Source: an uncultured Porphyromonadaceae bacterium (GTDB lineage: Bacteria > Bacteroidota > Bacteroidia > Bacteroidales > Muribaculaceae). Taken from it: DNA of 64,000 nt. Shown piece by piece: positions 20,569 through 29,086 of the stretch. The notes beneath the pieces are model-generated. The model had not been told where the DNA came from and did no database searches. It was given only the letters and a program-made list of their open reading frames with translations. The first letter of the stretch is position 1. Every line of letters begins with the position of its first letter. Position numbers and translations under genes: made by a program. The stretch spans positions 1-64,000 of the forward strand of contig CAMWXH010000003.1 in assembly GCA_947178165.1 (NCBI GenBank). The letters are read 5' to 3'.

Positions 20569-21489
20569 ATGAAAAAAAAGATTATTATTTTATTCTCATT
20601 TTTACTTTCTTTGGCAGCGTTAGCTGCCGAAGAAGGTAAAAACGATACAGGTGGACAATCCGATTCGACTGTAGTAAAGGAAGAAAAGAGATTTGAACCT
20701 CAGGTATATTCTGATGATAAATTATCTGAATATGTTAAGTTAGATCAAATTGACTCTTTAAAATGTCAGATTGAAGAATTAAAAGGAGACATTGAGAAAA
20801 AAACAAGTTCAGGTTATAGTTTATTTGATATGCTGATTTCACTATTGTTAGGAGTTGCCGGAGGAATTGGAGCATTTCTTTTTCTGGAGAAAAGAAAATC
20901 TGTTGAGGTTCAACAAGAAAAAGAAGTCGAGAATACTCCTCGCAATACACCAAGTTCAAGAAGAATCAATGATAAAGAGAATTTTCGGAATCCTAATGAT
21001 GGTTCTCTGAGACGAGAGTCTGCTATGAAATCAGGGGGCGCATCTTCTAATTTACAGCAGAGGGCTAAATCGTCAAGGGATTCTCAGAATATTGCCCGCA
21101 ACACGGTTGCACAGTCGCCACGAGAGGTTGTTGCAGAACCTTCTGCCAGACGGGAGATAAGGAGAGAGGATGTAAGAAAAATCGTTTTTGGGAATATCTC
21201 TATCCCGACTAAAGATATGTTAATCGTAACTGAAAATAATCTTACAGATTCGGAAAGCGGTAAAAATTTTGAGTTTGATCTTAACGAAACAAAAGGAACT
21301 GGAACCTATACCTTTGCTCCGAGTGTGGAAGCGGAGATTCTTGATAGATTATCGGCACTCGAACCATTTATTGAGCCCTTTGAATTTAATTCAAGTGTCA
21401 GGAAAATTGAAGTTAAGCGTCCGGGAACTCTGGTTGAAAAAGGAGGGTACTGGCAAGTAGAATCTAAAATTGTTATTTCTCTTTCTTAA
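20569..21489 (+). CDS. signal/TM protein with variable linker and C-terminal domain shared with the next gene
   Basis: Start MKKKIIILFSFLLSLAALAAEE at 20569; TM LISLLLGVAGGIGAFLFLEKR; C-terminal ...LVEKGGYWQVESKIVISLS. Confidence 0.65.
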   Translation: MKKKIIILFSFLLSLAALAAEEGKNDTGGQSDSTVVKEEKRFEPQVYSDDKLSEYVKLDQIDSLKCQIEELKGDIEKKTSSGYSLFDMLISLLLGVAGGIGAFLFLEKRKSVEVQQEKEVENTPRNTPSSRRINDKENFRNPNDGSLRRESAMKSGGASSNLQQRAKSSRDSQNIARNTVAQSPREVVAEPSARREIRREDVRKIVFGNISIPTKDMLIVTENNLTDSESGKNFEFDLNETKGTGTYTFAPSVEAEILDRLSALEPFIEPFEFNSSVRKIEVKRPGTLVEKGGYWQVESKIVISLS

Positions 21490-21491
21490 TT

Positions 21492-22154
21492 ATGGATACT
21501 AAAGACCCACGTTTTGTAAGTGCGTATAATGAGCTGGTTAACGCTTTCTTCAGATTTATAAATGTTGTAAATCCGGCACCTTCCCGTTCGGATCAGATTC
21601 GGTTGATATGCGATTCGATGACTTCTTTGGTGGAAATGCTTCAGAATGTTCCGGAAGAAAATGCAAAGGAGGAAGATTGCAATTCTTATTCGGAAAAGAA
21701 GAATGTCGCTACAGCGGTGACAGAATCATCATCAGAACATGTGCAGGAAGGTATATCTTCAGCTCCTGAGAACCCAGATCCATCTTCGGCTACTGAGACA
21801 TTTAGTGAAAAAAGGTATGCAAAAGAGCCTACATTGACCGGTGAGGATGTTAATAAATTCCTTAATAGACAGTTGAAGAAAGATAATCCGACGGAATCCT
21901 CTGCAGATGATATTGATCCGGATGACTATATATTTATTATAGAGTTCGATCCTGAAACAGAAAAGGGAATATTTTATCTTAATGAAGAGGTCGGTCTTTT
22001 CCCTGTTTTCAGTGGCGGAATAGAATCAGGAGTGGTAGTATTGGAGAATGCTCCCAAACAGGATGATTATAAAATTGTCTCCAAAGGAAAAATCGTGAAA
22101 TCTACCGGTGGTTGGGAGATTATCGAGCCTTTAGTAATCGGAAGAAATAGATAA
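21492..22154 (+). CDS. soluble protein with C-terminal domain related to that of the preceding gene
   Basis: C-terminal ...KGKIVKSTGGWEIIEPLVIGRNR parallels the upstream ORF end. Confidence 0.6.
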   Translation: MDTKDPRFVSAYNELVNAFFRFINVVNPAPSRSDQIRLICDSMTSLVEMLQNVPEENAKEEDCNSYSEKKNVATAVTESSSEHVQEGISSAPENPDPSSATETFSEKRYAKEPTLTGEDVNKFLNRQLKKDNPTESSADDIDPDDYIFIIEFDPETEKGIFYLNEEVGLFPVFSGGIESGVVVLENAPKQDDYKIVSKGKIVKSTGGWEIIEPLVIGRNR

Positions 22155-22159
22155 TCATA

Positions 22160-23212
22160 ATGAAAAAGGTAATACTAATTCTTCTCGGGGTTGTTGTGGT
22201 CTTCCTGTGTGTAAAGAATTGTGGAGGTCATGATGAGTATAATGAAACGGATGAAATGGTGGATGAGAGCAACATCGATCAGATTCGTGAACGAGTTGAA
22301 AGCGCAGAGGGGAACGTTATAACTCTTGAATCAGGTTTGAGAGTTAGAGTCATCGGTGTGGCAAATAATAACAGCTGGGTTGAGAGTTATCTGAAAGCGC
22401 ATGTGGTTGGAAAGGATATCGCTTTGGTTGCCGATCGTCAGATTAAAAACCACATGGAGGATTATGATGAGGAAATTCCTGCTTATGTGATCTTGGATGA
22501 AACAAAACCATCGGTTAATCATCAGATAGTTATTGATAACCCTCGGGCTTTTGATGCTTCTGAGTTGGCCGATAGTCTGGAAGTTATGCGCCCCAAAAAA
22601 GGCAAAACGGAAGAAATAACTGATTTAGCCTTGTATATGAAAATGCGTTCTTTCTTGATTCAAGTTCCCGGAGGATTAGGAACCGGTTTCTTTATTAATG
22701 ATCAAGGTCTGGCCTTAACGAATAACCATGTTTTGCCGGATGGACAGGGCGTGGCATATCTCTATAATGATAAGGCTCATGATGATAGTGAAATATATGC
22801 TGAAAGAGAGCGCCAGATCGAGGGTATCATATATACAGATCCGGTGCTTGATATTACTATCTTTAAAGTCCGGCTTGATCCAAATGAAAAAGTAGATTAT
22901 TTTGATCTTGCTGATAAACATGTGCCACAGGGAACCCGTATAGCAACTTACGGCAATCCATACGGATTGACAGGATCTTTTACTTCTGGTGACCTTTCTG
23001 CATATCGGGATGTGGAGGAAAGACCTCTTGTGCAGTATTCGATGGCGACAAATCCTGGAAATAGCGGTGGTCCGGTAGCAGATCCGACAGGTAAGGTAGT
23101 TGCTATTCATGATCTGGGTGCTAAAGATATGCAGAATGTAAACTATGGAATTGATATTCTTGCGGTCAGAAAAGTGCTGGATAAACATCAACTTAAATAT
23201 GGAGGGCTGTAA
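22160..23212 (+). CDS. membrane/lipoprotein-anchored trypsin-like (S1C/Deg-like) serine protease with N-terminal SNase-like domain
   Basis: GLGTGFFINDQGLALTNNHVL (His), DPVLDITIFKV (Asp), YSMATNPGNSGGPVADPTGKVVAIH (Ser); upstream GNVITLESGLRVRVIGVANN...PAYVILDETKPSVNHQIVIDNPRAFD resembles a thermonuclease-like barrel. Confidence 0.8.
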   Translation: MKKVILILLGVVVVFLCVKNCGGHDEYNETDEMVDESNIDQIRERVESAEGNVITLESGLRVRVIGVANNNSWVESYLKAHVVGKDIALVADRQIKNHMEDYDEEIPAYVILDETKPSVNHQIVIDNPRAFDASELADSLEVMRPKKGKTEEITDLALYMKMRSFLIQVPGGLGTGFFINDQGLALTNNHVLPDGQGVAYLYNDKAHDDSEIYAERERQIEGIIYTDPVLDITIFKVRLDPNEKVDYFDLADKHVPQGTRIATYGNPYGLTGSFTSGDLSAYRDVEERPLVQYSMATNPGNSGGPVADPTGKVVAIHDLGAKDMQNVNYGIDILAVRKVLDKHQLKYGGL

Positions 23213-23916
23213 TGAATATCAGGGCTGCGCTTCAGAGAGATAGTATAATTTTTAAAAACATATCCACGGGAAGTATCTATTTAGATACTTCCCTTAACAA
23301 ATTTATTTATGATCATCGCATTGATGATTATATTTTTCGTAAAGTAGCGAATGAATGTTCTGTGATTGGGTTTGAATTTAACACAGATATCTTCAATGAA
23401 TTTATTTTTTCGATTAGAGACTACAATTCAGGTGATACGATCTCATGGGATAGAACTTTACCGGAGAAATATATTTTGCCCGGAGAAATTATAGAACTGA
23501 ATGCAGGGGATAATAGTTTTCTATCTCTTCTAAAACTTAGGAGTGGAGAATATTTAATTGTGGATTCTTATGACAAAGATCTACTTTTAAAAAATGTTTC
23601 AACTAATGGTGAATCCGAATTTGAAATTAATGGAAATATTTTTTTTCACTCGATTGGAGATTTGAAAATCAGTTGGCTTAATATTGTCTTGCCTGATAGG
23701 GTGTGCAGAACTGTTGATTTTGTTAATAGTAAGTTATATAATAGAAACAAGGTAAAGGAAGACATATCAGTAGAGGTGAGAAGGTCTCTTATGTTTCTTC
23801 ACCAAAATGAATATATCAAAAATCATAAATCTCTGTTAAATGATTTTGCTGCCTCAGGTATTTCTTCATTTGCTTTAAGAAAAATATCTAATAGCTATTT
23901 AAAGAAAATTAATTAA
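23212..23916 (+). CDS. hypothetical protein of the tubulin/actin-like operon
   Basis: 234-aa ORF whose start overlaps the preceding stop by 1 nt. Confidence 0.55.
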   Translation: MNIRAALQRDSIIFKNISTGSIYLDTSLNKFIYDHRIDDYIFRKVANECSVIGFEFNTDIFNEFIFSIRDYNSGDTISWDRTLPEKYILPGEIIELNAGDNSFLSLLKLRSGEYLIVDSYDKDLLLKNVSTNGESEFEINGNIFFHSIGDLKISWLNIVLPDRVCRTVDFVNSKLYNRNKVKEDISVEVRRSLMFLHQNEYIKNHKSLLNDFAASGISSFALRKISNSYLKKIN

Positions 23917-23918
23917 GT

Positions 23919-24605
23919 ATGAGTGAAATAGAAAGGAAATATGAGAGACGTCTGGAGCGTTTTGAAGCGAATGGAAAGAAATATACTTTACTCAGTAATG
24001 TAAATGGATATACGTTTATCGAATATAAGTCTTATAAGGGATTATTGTCGGTAAATAATATTATTCTGCCACCGGTCTTTGATTCTATTGGGTTTGATCC
24101 CACTCTCAAAATGGCTTTCGTTGAAATCGATGGTTTAAAAGCGATTGTCGATTTATTTACGGGTGAGAGACTGACACCTTATAATTATGATAAAATAGAG
24201 TTTTATGCTCAGGATCATTCAATAATTATTTATAAGAATGGTTTAAAAGGATTATTTGATGTAATTAAAAGATGTGTAGAAGTAGAGCCGGGTTATAGTA
24301 TGGTGAATCGAACATCTGCCACACGATTTACTTGGATGTATGCTCCTGAAGAAGGATATTATATGCAAGATTCCCTTAAGGGTCATAATATTTTTCTTGG
24401 TAGTGACATCCAGGAATGTTTTGATGAAACAAACGGCCATATCTTTATTCTTAGAAATAATAAAATAAGGATGCTGACTGATGAAGGTACAGAAGATATG
24501 ATGGGATATCGCAAACTTCTTGCGAAATTGAACGGACGCCTAACCCTCTATAATTCCGTAAAAGGAGTTGGAGTTGTAGCGGATATATATGGTAATGTGC
24601 TTTGA
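23919..24605 (+). CDS. WG-repeat-like protein
   Basis: Repeated YKGLLSVNNIILPPVFDSIGF / DGLKAIVDLFTGERLTPYNYDKIEF / NGLKGLFDVIKR / KGVGVVADIYGNVL pattern; last gene of the operon. Confidence 0.55.
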   Translation: MSEIERKYERRLERFEANGKKYTLLSNVNGYTFIEYKSYKGLLSVNNIILPPVFDSIGFDPTLKMAFVEIDGLKAIVDLFTGERLTPYNYDKIEFYAQDHSIIIYKNGLKGLFDVIKRCVEVEPGYSMVNRTSATRFTWMYAPEEGYYMQDSLKGHNIFLGSDIQECFDETNGHIFILRNNKIRMLTDEGTEDMMGYRKLLAKLNGRLTLYNSVKGVGVVADIYGNVL

Positions 24606-24700
24606 TTGCATAGATTTAAGAGGTTATGAAAGGGCTACTTATACTTGCGTCTGAATTAATAAGATAAATATATAGAAAAGTAAGTATAAATATAAAATAT

Positions 24701-24795
24701 GATTATGAAATTAAGTAAATTAATCGTTATTCTATTACTGTTAACAAGTTAGTTATACCGTAATGTCTTTCTCGTGTAAGGACGGAAATGAATGA
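24701..24795 (+). pseudogene. possible remnant of a lipoprotein signal region
   Basis: MIMKLSKLIVILLLLTS* followed by an out-of-frame MSFSCKDGNE*. Confidence 0.2.
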
Positions 24796-24904
24796 GTATT
24801 AATTACTTTATATCGAACTAGGTTTAGAATAGTGCATTTTGGAATTATTTAGAGGAAAAATTATAATTTTTTAACGAAAGATTGTGAAAGTAAAATTAAA
24901 TAAG

Positions 24905-24912
24905 TAAATTTG
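24905..24912 (+). promoter_or_regulatory. Bacteroidota-type -7 element TAAATTTG with -33-like ttgtg about 20 bp upstream
   Basis: Matches TAnnTTTG; about 77 bp upstream of ATG 24989. Confidence 0.4.
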
Positions 24913-24988
24913 TGAGACATACAGATTTGAGTGTGGATGTGGACTTTATGTTGTATGTGTTTAAGTTGAATTGCTTTAAAAAATAATT

Positions 24989-25795
24989 ATGGCAAAAAAG
25001 AATAATGAGCGGATTGACCTCTCTAAATCTGATGATGAGTTGTTGAAGGATGTGGAAAATGGAGCTACGGGTGTTCAGACTGTTGCACCGTCTGAGGAGA
25101 CCGGTGCTCAGCCTGGCGTTGCTGGTGAGGGTGATGAGCTGGTTAAGCCGGTGATTCCTGTGGAGGGTGTGAATCCTCCTCAACCGGAGGTGCCGGCTTC
25201 GGTGCTGGAACCGGATCTTTCGGAGGAGGCTACCGATAAGGCTATCGAATTTGGTCCGGAGGAGCCTAAGAAGAAGGGTTTTGCGTGGCTTTGGACTTTA
25301 ATCGGTATTGCGATTGTGCTCGCTTTCTTGGGTTGGACTTTCCTTAAGAAGGGTGATAAGACTGATGCCAATGCTCCTGAGCAGACGGAGGAGACAGTTC
25401 CGGTTGCGGATTCCGCAAATGATGATTCTGTTGCCTCTCTTCCTTCTGAGGGCAGTTCCGATGAGGCGGTTGCGTCGGAGGCTGAGAATTCAACCAATGG
25501 TGCTGAAAACGGTGCCGAGGGTGGCGCTGCTATGGACGAGGGTAAAGTGTCGGCTAATTCAAGCGTGGCAAATGCCGGTAAGGACAATACCGTTACTGCT
25601 AATGCAAGTCAACCATCGACGGCCGAGGCAACTGTTCCGTCAACTTCAATTCAGGGGAGTGACGTTGAGGCTGAGGCTATGAAGGTTATCCGTGGAGAGT
25701 ATGGAAATAATCCGGTCCGCCGGAATAACCTCGGCTCAAAATACCAGGAGATTCAAAACCGCGTAAACGAGCTTAAACGCACCGGAAAATTCTGA
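24989..25795 (+). CDS. single-pass membrane protein with low-complexity linker and C-terminal CW_7/Cpl-7-like motif
   Basis: TM FAWLWTLIGIAIVLAFLGWTFL; Ser/Ala/Glu-rich linker; C-terminal EAEAMKVIRGEYGNNPVRRNNLGSKYQEIQNRVNELKRTGKF. Confidence 0.65.
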   Translation: MAKKNNERIDLSKSDDELLKDVENGATGVQTVAPSEETGAQPGVAGEGDELVKPVIPVEGVNPPQPEVPASVLEPDLSEEATDKAIEFGPEEPKKKGFAWLWTLIGIAIVLAFLGWTFLKKGDKTDANAPEQTEETVPVADSANDDSVASLPSEGSSDEAVASEAENSTNGAENGAEGGAAMDEGKVSANSSVANAGKDNTVTANASQPSTAEATVPSTSIQGSDVEAEAMKVIRGEYGNNPVRRNNLGSKYQEIQNRVNELKRTGKF

Positions 25796-25822
25796 TCCTT
25801 TAGACTCTAAATCGAATATACA

Positions 25823-25877
25823 AAATTATTATCGGCAATCAAGCTTAGTCCAAAAAGCCCATTGCCGATAATAATTT
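25823..25877 (+). terminator. stem-loop downstream of the CW_7-like gene
   Basis: 17-bp perfect stem aaattattatcggcaat / attgccgataataattt with 21-nt loop. Confidence 0.55.
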
Positions 25878-27478
25878 TATCTTATTTAAATTCATTAGCA
25901 AACCGAAGCGTAACTATGATTACTGCTGAAGAAATAAAGAAACTGATCAAGACCGGCGAAGGGCTTCATCTTGAGACCAAGGCGTGTAAAGATAAGCTTC
26001 CAAAGGATGTTTGGGAGACATATTCTGCTTTCGCAAACACTCGAGGCGGTGTAATTCTCCTTGGAGTCACTGAACATAAGGAGAAACCACTAAATGAGCG
26101 TTTTGAGATCACGGGTGTTTCAGATGCTTATAAGGTTGTTACGGATTTTTTCAATATTATAAACAATAAGCAGAAGGTAAATCGGAGTGTGCTGGTGGAT
26201 AGTGATGTACGCCCGGTTGAAGTAGATGGGTTAACCGTAGTGTATATCAAGGTAACAGAAGCAGATTATCGGCAAAAACCAATTTACATTAATAATAACC
26301 TCCAAGGTGGTACATACAAGCGTGTGCATGAAGGCGATCGCCACGTTACAGAGGAGGAACTTGCAATGCTTATCCGTGATAGCTCGGACAGTGCCGATGC
26401 GCAAATCCTTAATCGATATGGGATGGATTTTGTTGATCAGGAAACTTTACGCGGTTATCGACAGGCGTTCAATGGGCATAATCCTGGTCATATTTATGAG
26501 AAACTATCAGATCTTGAGTTTCTTATGAACTTAGGTGGATATGCGGTGAATCCTCAGCAAGAAGTCGAGGGTCTTACAGTGGCTGGTCTTCTGATGTTTG
26601 GAAAAAGTGTACCGATTCATCAGGTCTTTCCTAACTTTAGATTTGATTACCTTAACCTTATAGGAGTTAATCCTGGCGAGAGCAAAAAATGGAACGACCG
26701 ATTAACCGATGATGGTCGCTGGGTGGATAACATATATAATTTCCTTTCTAACGCTTTAAATAAACTGCTTTTCACGCTTCCGGCGGAGGGTAAGCTTAAA
26801 GGAGTAGTACGCAAGGATGGTGGAGAACTTTATGAAGGTGTAAGGGAGGGCTTCATAAATTGTCTGACTTATTGCGACTACAGATTGGGAGGTGTTTTGA
26901 GGATTGATCGTAAAACAGACAAAATTATAATGCGAAATCCCGGTACTCTTCGCATTTCCCCTGAACGTATCTATAATGGAGACTACACCCAGGCACGTAA
27001 TAGTACGATTCAAAAAATGCTTCGTATGGTTGGATTCGGTGATAATATAGGATCTGGTTTCCGTAAAATTTTAAATGCATGGAAAACTATCGGTTTCCCT
27101 CAACCTGATATACATGAGGAAGATGAGGTGAATGAAGTATGGCTTACCCTTCCTTTATACATGAAGAAGAACAATTCAACTGTAAACTCAACTGTAAACT
27201 CAACTGTAAATTCAACTGCAAATTCAACTGTAAATTCAACTGCAAATTCAACTGTAAATTCAACTTGCCCCCCTTTAACTGCGATTCAAGATGCCATAAT
27301 AAGTATTATGCGGGCTGATCCGGAAATCACAATAGATGAAATCGCCGTCAAAATCGGCAAGGATCGAAATGCGGTAAACTATCAGTTGAAGAAAATGAAG
27401 ACTGATAAAATGATTGAAAGAATCGGTTCTGATAAGACAGGTCATTGGAGCATACTGATAAAAATGGATAATGATTGA
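25862..27478 (+). CDS. Schlafen AlbA_2-type ATP-binding regulator with C-terminal wHTH
   Basis: EGLHLETKACKDKLPKDVWETYSAFANTRGGVILLGVTE; C-terminal ITIDEIAVKIGKDRNAVNYQLKKMKTDKMIERIGSDKTGHW wHTH. Likely start ATG 25918 (MITAEEIKKLI). Confidence 0.85.
   Translation: MPIIILSYLNSLANRSVTMITAEEIKKLIKTGEGLHLETKACKDKLPKDVWETYSAFANTRGGVILLGVTEHKEKPLNERFEITGVSDAYKVVTDFFNIINNKQKVNRSVLVDSDVRPVEVDGLTVVYIKVTEADYRQKPIYINNNLQGGTYKRVHEGDRHVTEEELAMLIRDSSDSADAQILNRYGMDFVDQETLRGYRQAFNGHNPGHIYEKLSDLEFLMNLGGYAVNPQQEVEGLTVAGLLMFGKSVPIHQVFPNFRFDYLNLIGVNPGESKKWNDRLTDDGRWVDNIYNFLSNALNKLLFTLPAEGKLKGVVRKDGGELYEGVREGFINCLTYCDYRLGGVLRIDRKTDKIIMRNPGTLRISPERIYNGDYTQARNSTIQKMLRMVGFGDNIGSGFRKILNAWKTIGFPQPDIHEEDEVNEVWLTLPLYMKKNNSTVNSTVNSTVNSTANSTVNSTANSTVNSTCPPLTAIQDAIISIMRADPEITIDEIAVKIGKDRNAVNYQLKKMKTDKMIERIGSDKTGHWSILIKMDND
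27173..27265 (+). repeat. 12-bp in-frame tandem repeat (aattcaactgta), about 7.75 units
   Basis: Encodes NSTV/NSTA tetrapeptides repeated 8 times between the catalytic-like region and the wHTH. Confidence 0.9.
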
Positions 27479-27479
27479 T

Positions 27480-27506
27480 AAAAGACCGAAATATTGCGGT
27501 CTTTTA
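27480..27506. terminator. hairpin between convergent genes
   Basis: aaaagaccg aaatattg cggtctttt. Confidence 0.7.
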
Positions 27507-27526
27507 AAAAGTTTTATTTTACACTC

Positions 27527-28069
27527 CTACATCCTGTTATGATGCATTCTTTCGGGGTGCCATTTATCCATTGGCTTATGGTCGGTGAGGGGGTAGCCGA
27601 TGGGGATGAGATTAAATGAGATTAAGTTGGTGGGGATGTTAAGCACTTTCCTTACGGCTTCTTCTCTGTCGGGATGAGGATAGAGGCATGTCCAGACTCC
27701 GCCTAAGCCTAAGGCGTGGGCGGCCAAGAGAATGTTTTCCGAGGCCGCGGAGAGATCCTGTTCCCAGAGTGTGGAGTCGTCACCGTCTAAGAATCGGGAG
27801 GTATTGCCGCACACCACAATCGCTATAGGTGCCTCGGCGGCCATCTTTGCGTAGGGTAAGGCTTTGGCAAGCTCTGATAAAAGTTGCTTGTCGTCAACGA
27901 TTATAAATTCCCAGGGCTGACGGTTCACGCCCGAGGGGGCACTCATGCCAGCCCGAATGATGGCCTCCTGCAGCTCTTTGCTTACGGGTTCATCTTTGAA
28001 ACGGCGCACGCTCGTGCGCTCTATTATATTGAGATAGGCAGGATTGCCTTCTATTGTCTTGTTTTCCAT
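27527..28069 (-). CDS. nitroreductase family protein
   Basis: RTSVRRFKDEPVSKELQEAIIRAGMSAPSGVNRQPWEFIIVDD; C-terminal GYPLTDHKPMDKWHPERMHHNRM. Confidence 0.9.
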   Translation of the reverse strand: MENKTIEGNPAYLNIIERTSVRRFKDEPVSKELQEAIIRAGMSAPSGVNRQPWEFIIVDDKQLLSELAKALPYAKMAAEAPIAIVVCGNTSRFLDGDDSTLWEQDLSAASENILLAAHALGLGGVWTCLYPHPDREEAVRKVLNIPTNLISFNLIPIGYPLTDHKPMDKWHPERMHHNRM

Positions 28070-28120
28070 AATTGTGTGTCTTTAGTAGTGAAGCTCTGGC
28101 TTCGCGATTCACTAATTATA

Positions 28121-28217
28121 ACAAGCTGGACTATCCTTTTGCTTAATCCCGGTCAATGCATCCGGTCGATGGAGCAGGTGAAACGGCAGGAGGGATAGTT
28201 CTCGCATCCTATAAATT
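28121..28217. repeat. 97-bp direct repeat, copy 1 (vestigial duplicate of the NERD gene 3' end)
   Basis: 95/97 identical by eye to 29087-29183, spacing 966 bp. Confidence 0.92.
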
Positions 28218-28283
28218 TTTCAGCTTACTTTGTTGCTGGTGATACTCTGGATTGATTCTTTCAAGAAGAACTTTATTGTAAGA

Positions 28284-28315
28284 TTTTGGTATGAAATAAA
28301 AAAGATATATCTTTG
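28284..28315 (+). promoter_or_regulatory. Bacteroidota-type promoter for the MNT/HEPN pair
   Basis: TTTTGG at 28284-28289 and TATCTTTG at 28308-28315, separated by about 18-19 bp; ATG at 28339. Confidence 0.6.
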
Positions 28316-28338
28316 TAAAATATCAAAGGTTGTTTAAA

Positions 28339-28659
28339 ATGTCAGAAAGGAAGGAAATATTATCGGCTTTGCGAGATTGTGCAAGAAGGATGTTCCCTAA
28401 TGGCGAAGGGAAAGCTTTCCTTTTTGGGTCGCGCGCACGAGGAGATGCATCCGATTCTTCAGACTGGGATGTCTTGGTTGTCACAGAAGACACGATGCAT
28501 ACTTCTGATGATTTTTCAAATTATGCATTTCCGTATGCGGAGTTAGGATGGCATTTGGGTGAACAGATCACCCCCATTCATTATTCTCGGTCAGAGTGGG
28601 AAAGTGAATCACACACTGCCTTCTATCAAAATGTAATTAATTCGGCCATCTTGTTATGA
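28339..28659 (+). CDS. MNT-type nucleotidyltransferase (antitoxin of a HEPN/MNT pair)
   Basis: FLFGSRARGDASDSSDWDVLVV minimal nucleotidyltransferase motif; overlaps the HEPN start. Confidence 0.88.
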   Translation: MSERKEILSALRDCARRMFPNGEGKAFLFGSRARGDASDSSDWDVLVVTEDTMHTSDDFSNYAFPYAELGWHLGEQITPIHYSRSEWESESHTAFYQNVINSAILL

Positions 28660-29060
28660 GTCTTTCGCGGGAACATAAGAAAATAGCATTTGAACTCCTG
28701 GTTGAAAAATCCTGTCGCAATCTGGAACAGGCCGTCAAGGTTGCAGAATTAGGCTACTGGGATTTGGTGGCCAATAGGTTGTATTATTCGATATTTCATG
28801 CTGTCACAGCTCTTATGCTGCATGATGGGATTCAAACAAAATCTCACAAAGGAACATCCGCTCAGTTTGGAAAGTATTACATATTGACTGGTAAATTTCC
28901 TCGGGAGGCAGGAATTCTTTATAGTCGTCTTCAGACTATGAGAGAAAAAGCTGATTACCAGAATGTGTTTATTCTTTCAGAAGAAGAGGGGAGTGCTTTA
29001 ATTAAGGAGGTAAAAAGCCTTCAAAAAAGTATTATAGACAATTGTAGAAATTTGATTTAA
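28656..29060 (+). CDS. HEPN domain protein (toxin partner)
   Basis: SRNLEQAVKVAELGYWDLVANRLYYSIFHAVTALM...SHKGTSAQFGKYYI is typical of HEPN proteins paired with MNT; 4-nt overlap. Confidence 0.85.
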   Translation: MSLSREHKKIAFELLVEKSCRNLEQAVKVAELGYWDLVANRLYYSIFHAVTALMLHDGIQTKSHKGTSAQFGKYYILTGKFPREAGILYSRLQTMREKADYQNVFILSEEEGSALIKEVKSLQKSIIDNCRNLI

Positions 29061-29086
29061 GTAAACTAAGAAACTGTTTCCTATTT

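Noticed and set aside
6253-24605. Assignment of the operon to the SrfABC virulence locus
   Set aside because: The large ASKHA proteins are suggestive, but there is no dynamin-like SrfC in this operon and the tubulin-like, VWA and protease genes do not fit; homology cannot be claimed by eye.
25180-25682. ORFs at 25180-25587 (-) and 25308-25682 (+, Arg-rich)
   Set aside because: Alternate-frame artefacts of the low-complexity linker in the 24989-25795 gene.
27173-27265. Possible CRISPR-like array
   Set aside because: Units are 12 bp, contiguous, without spacers and in frame within a CDS.
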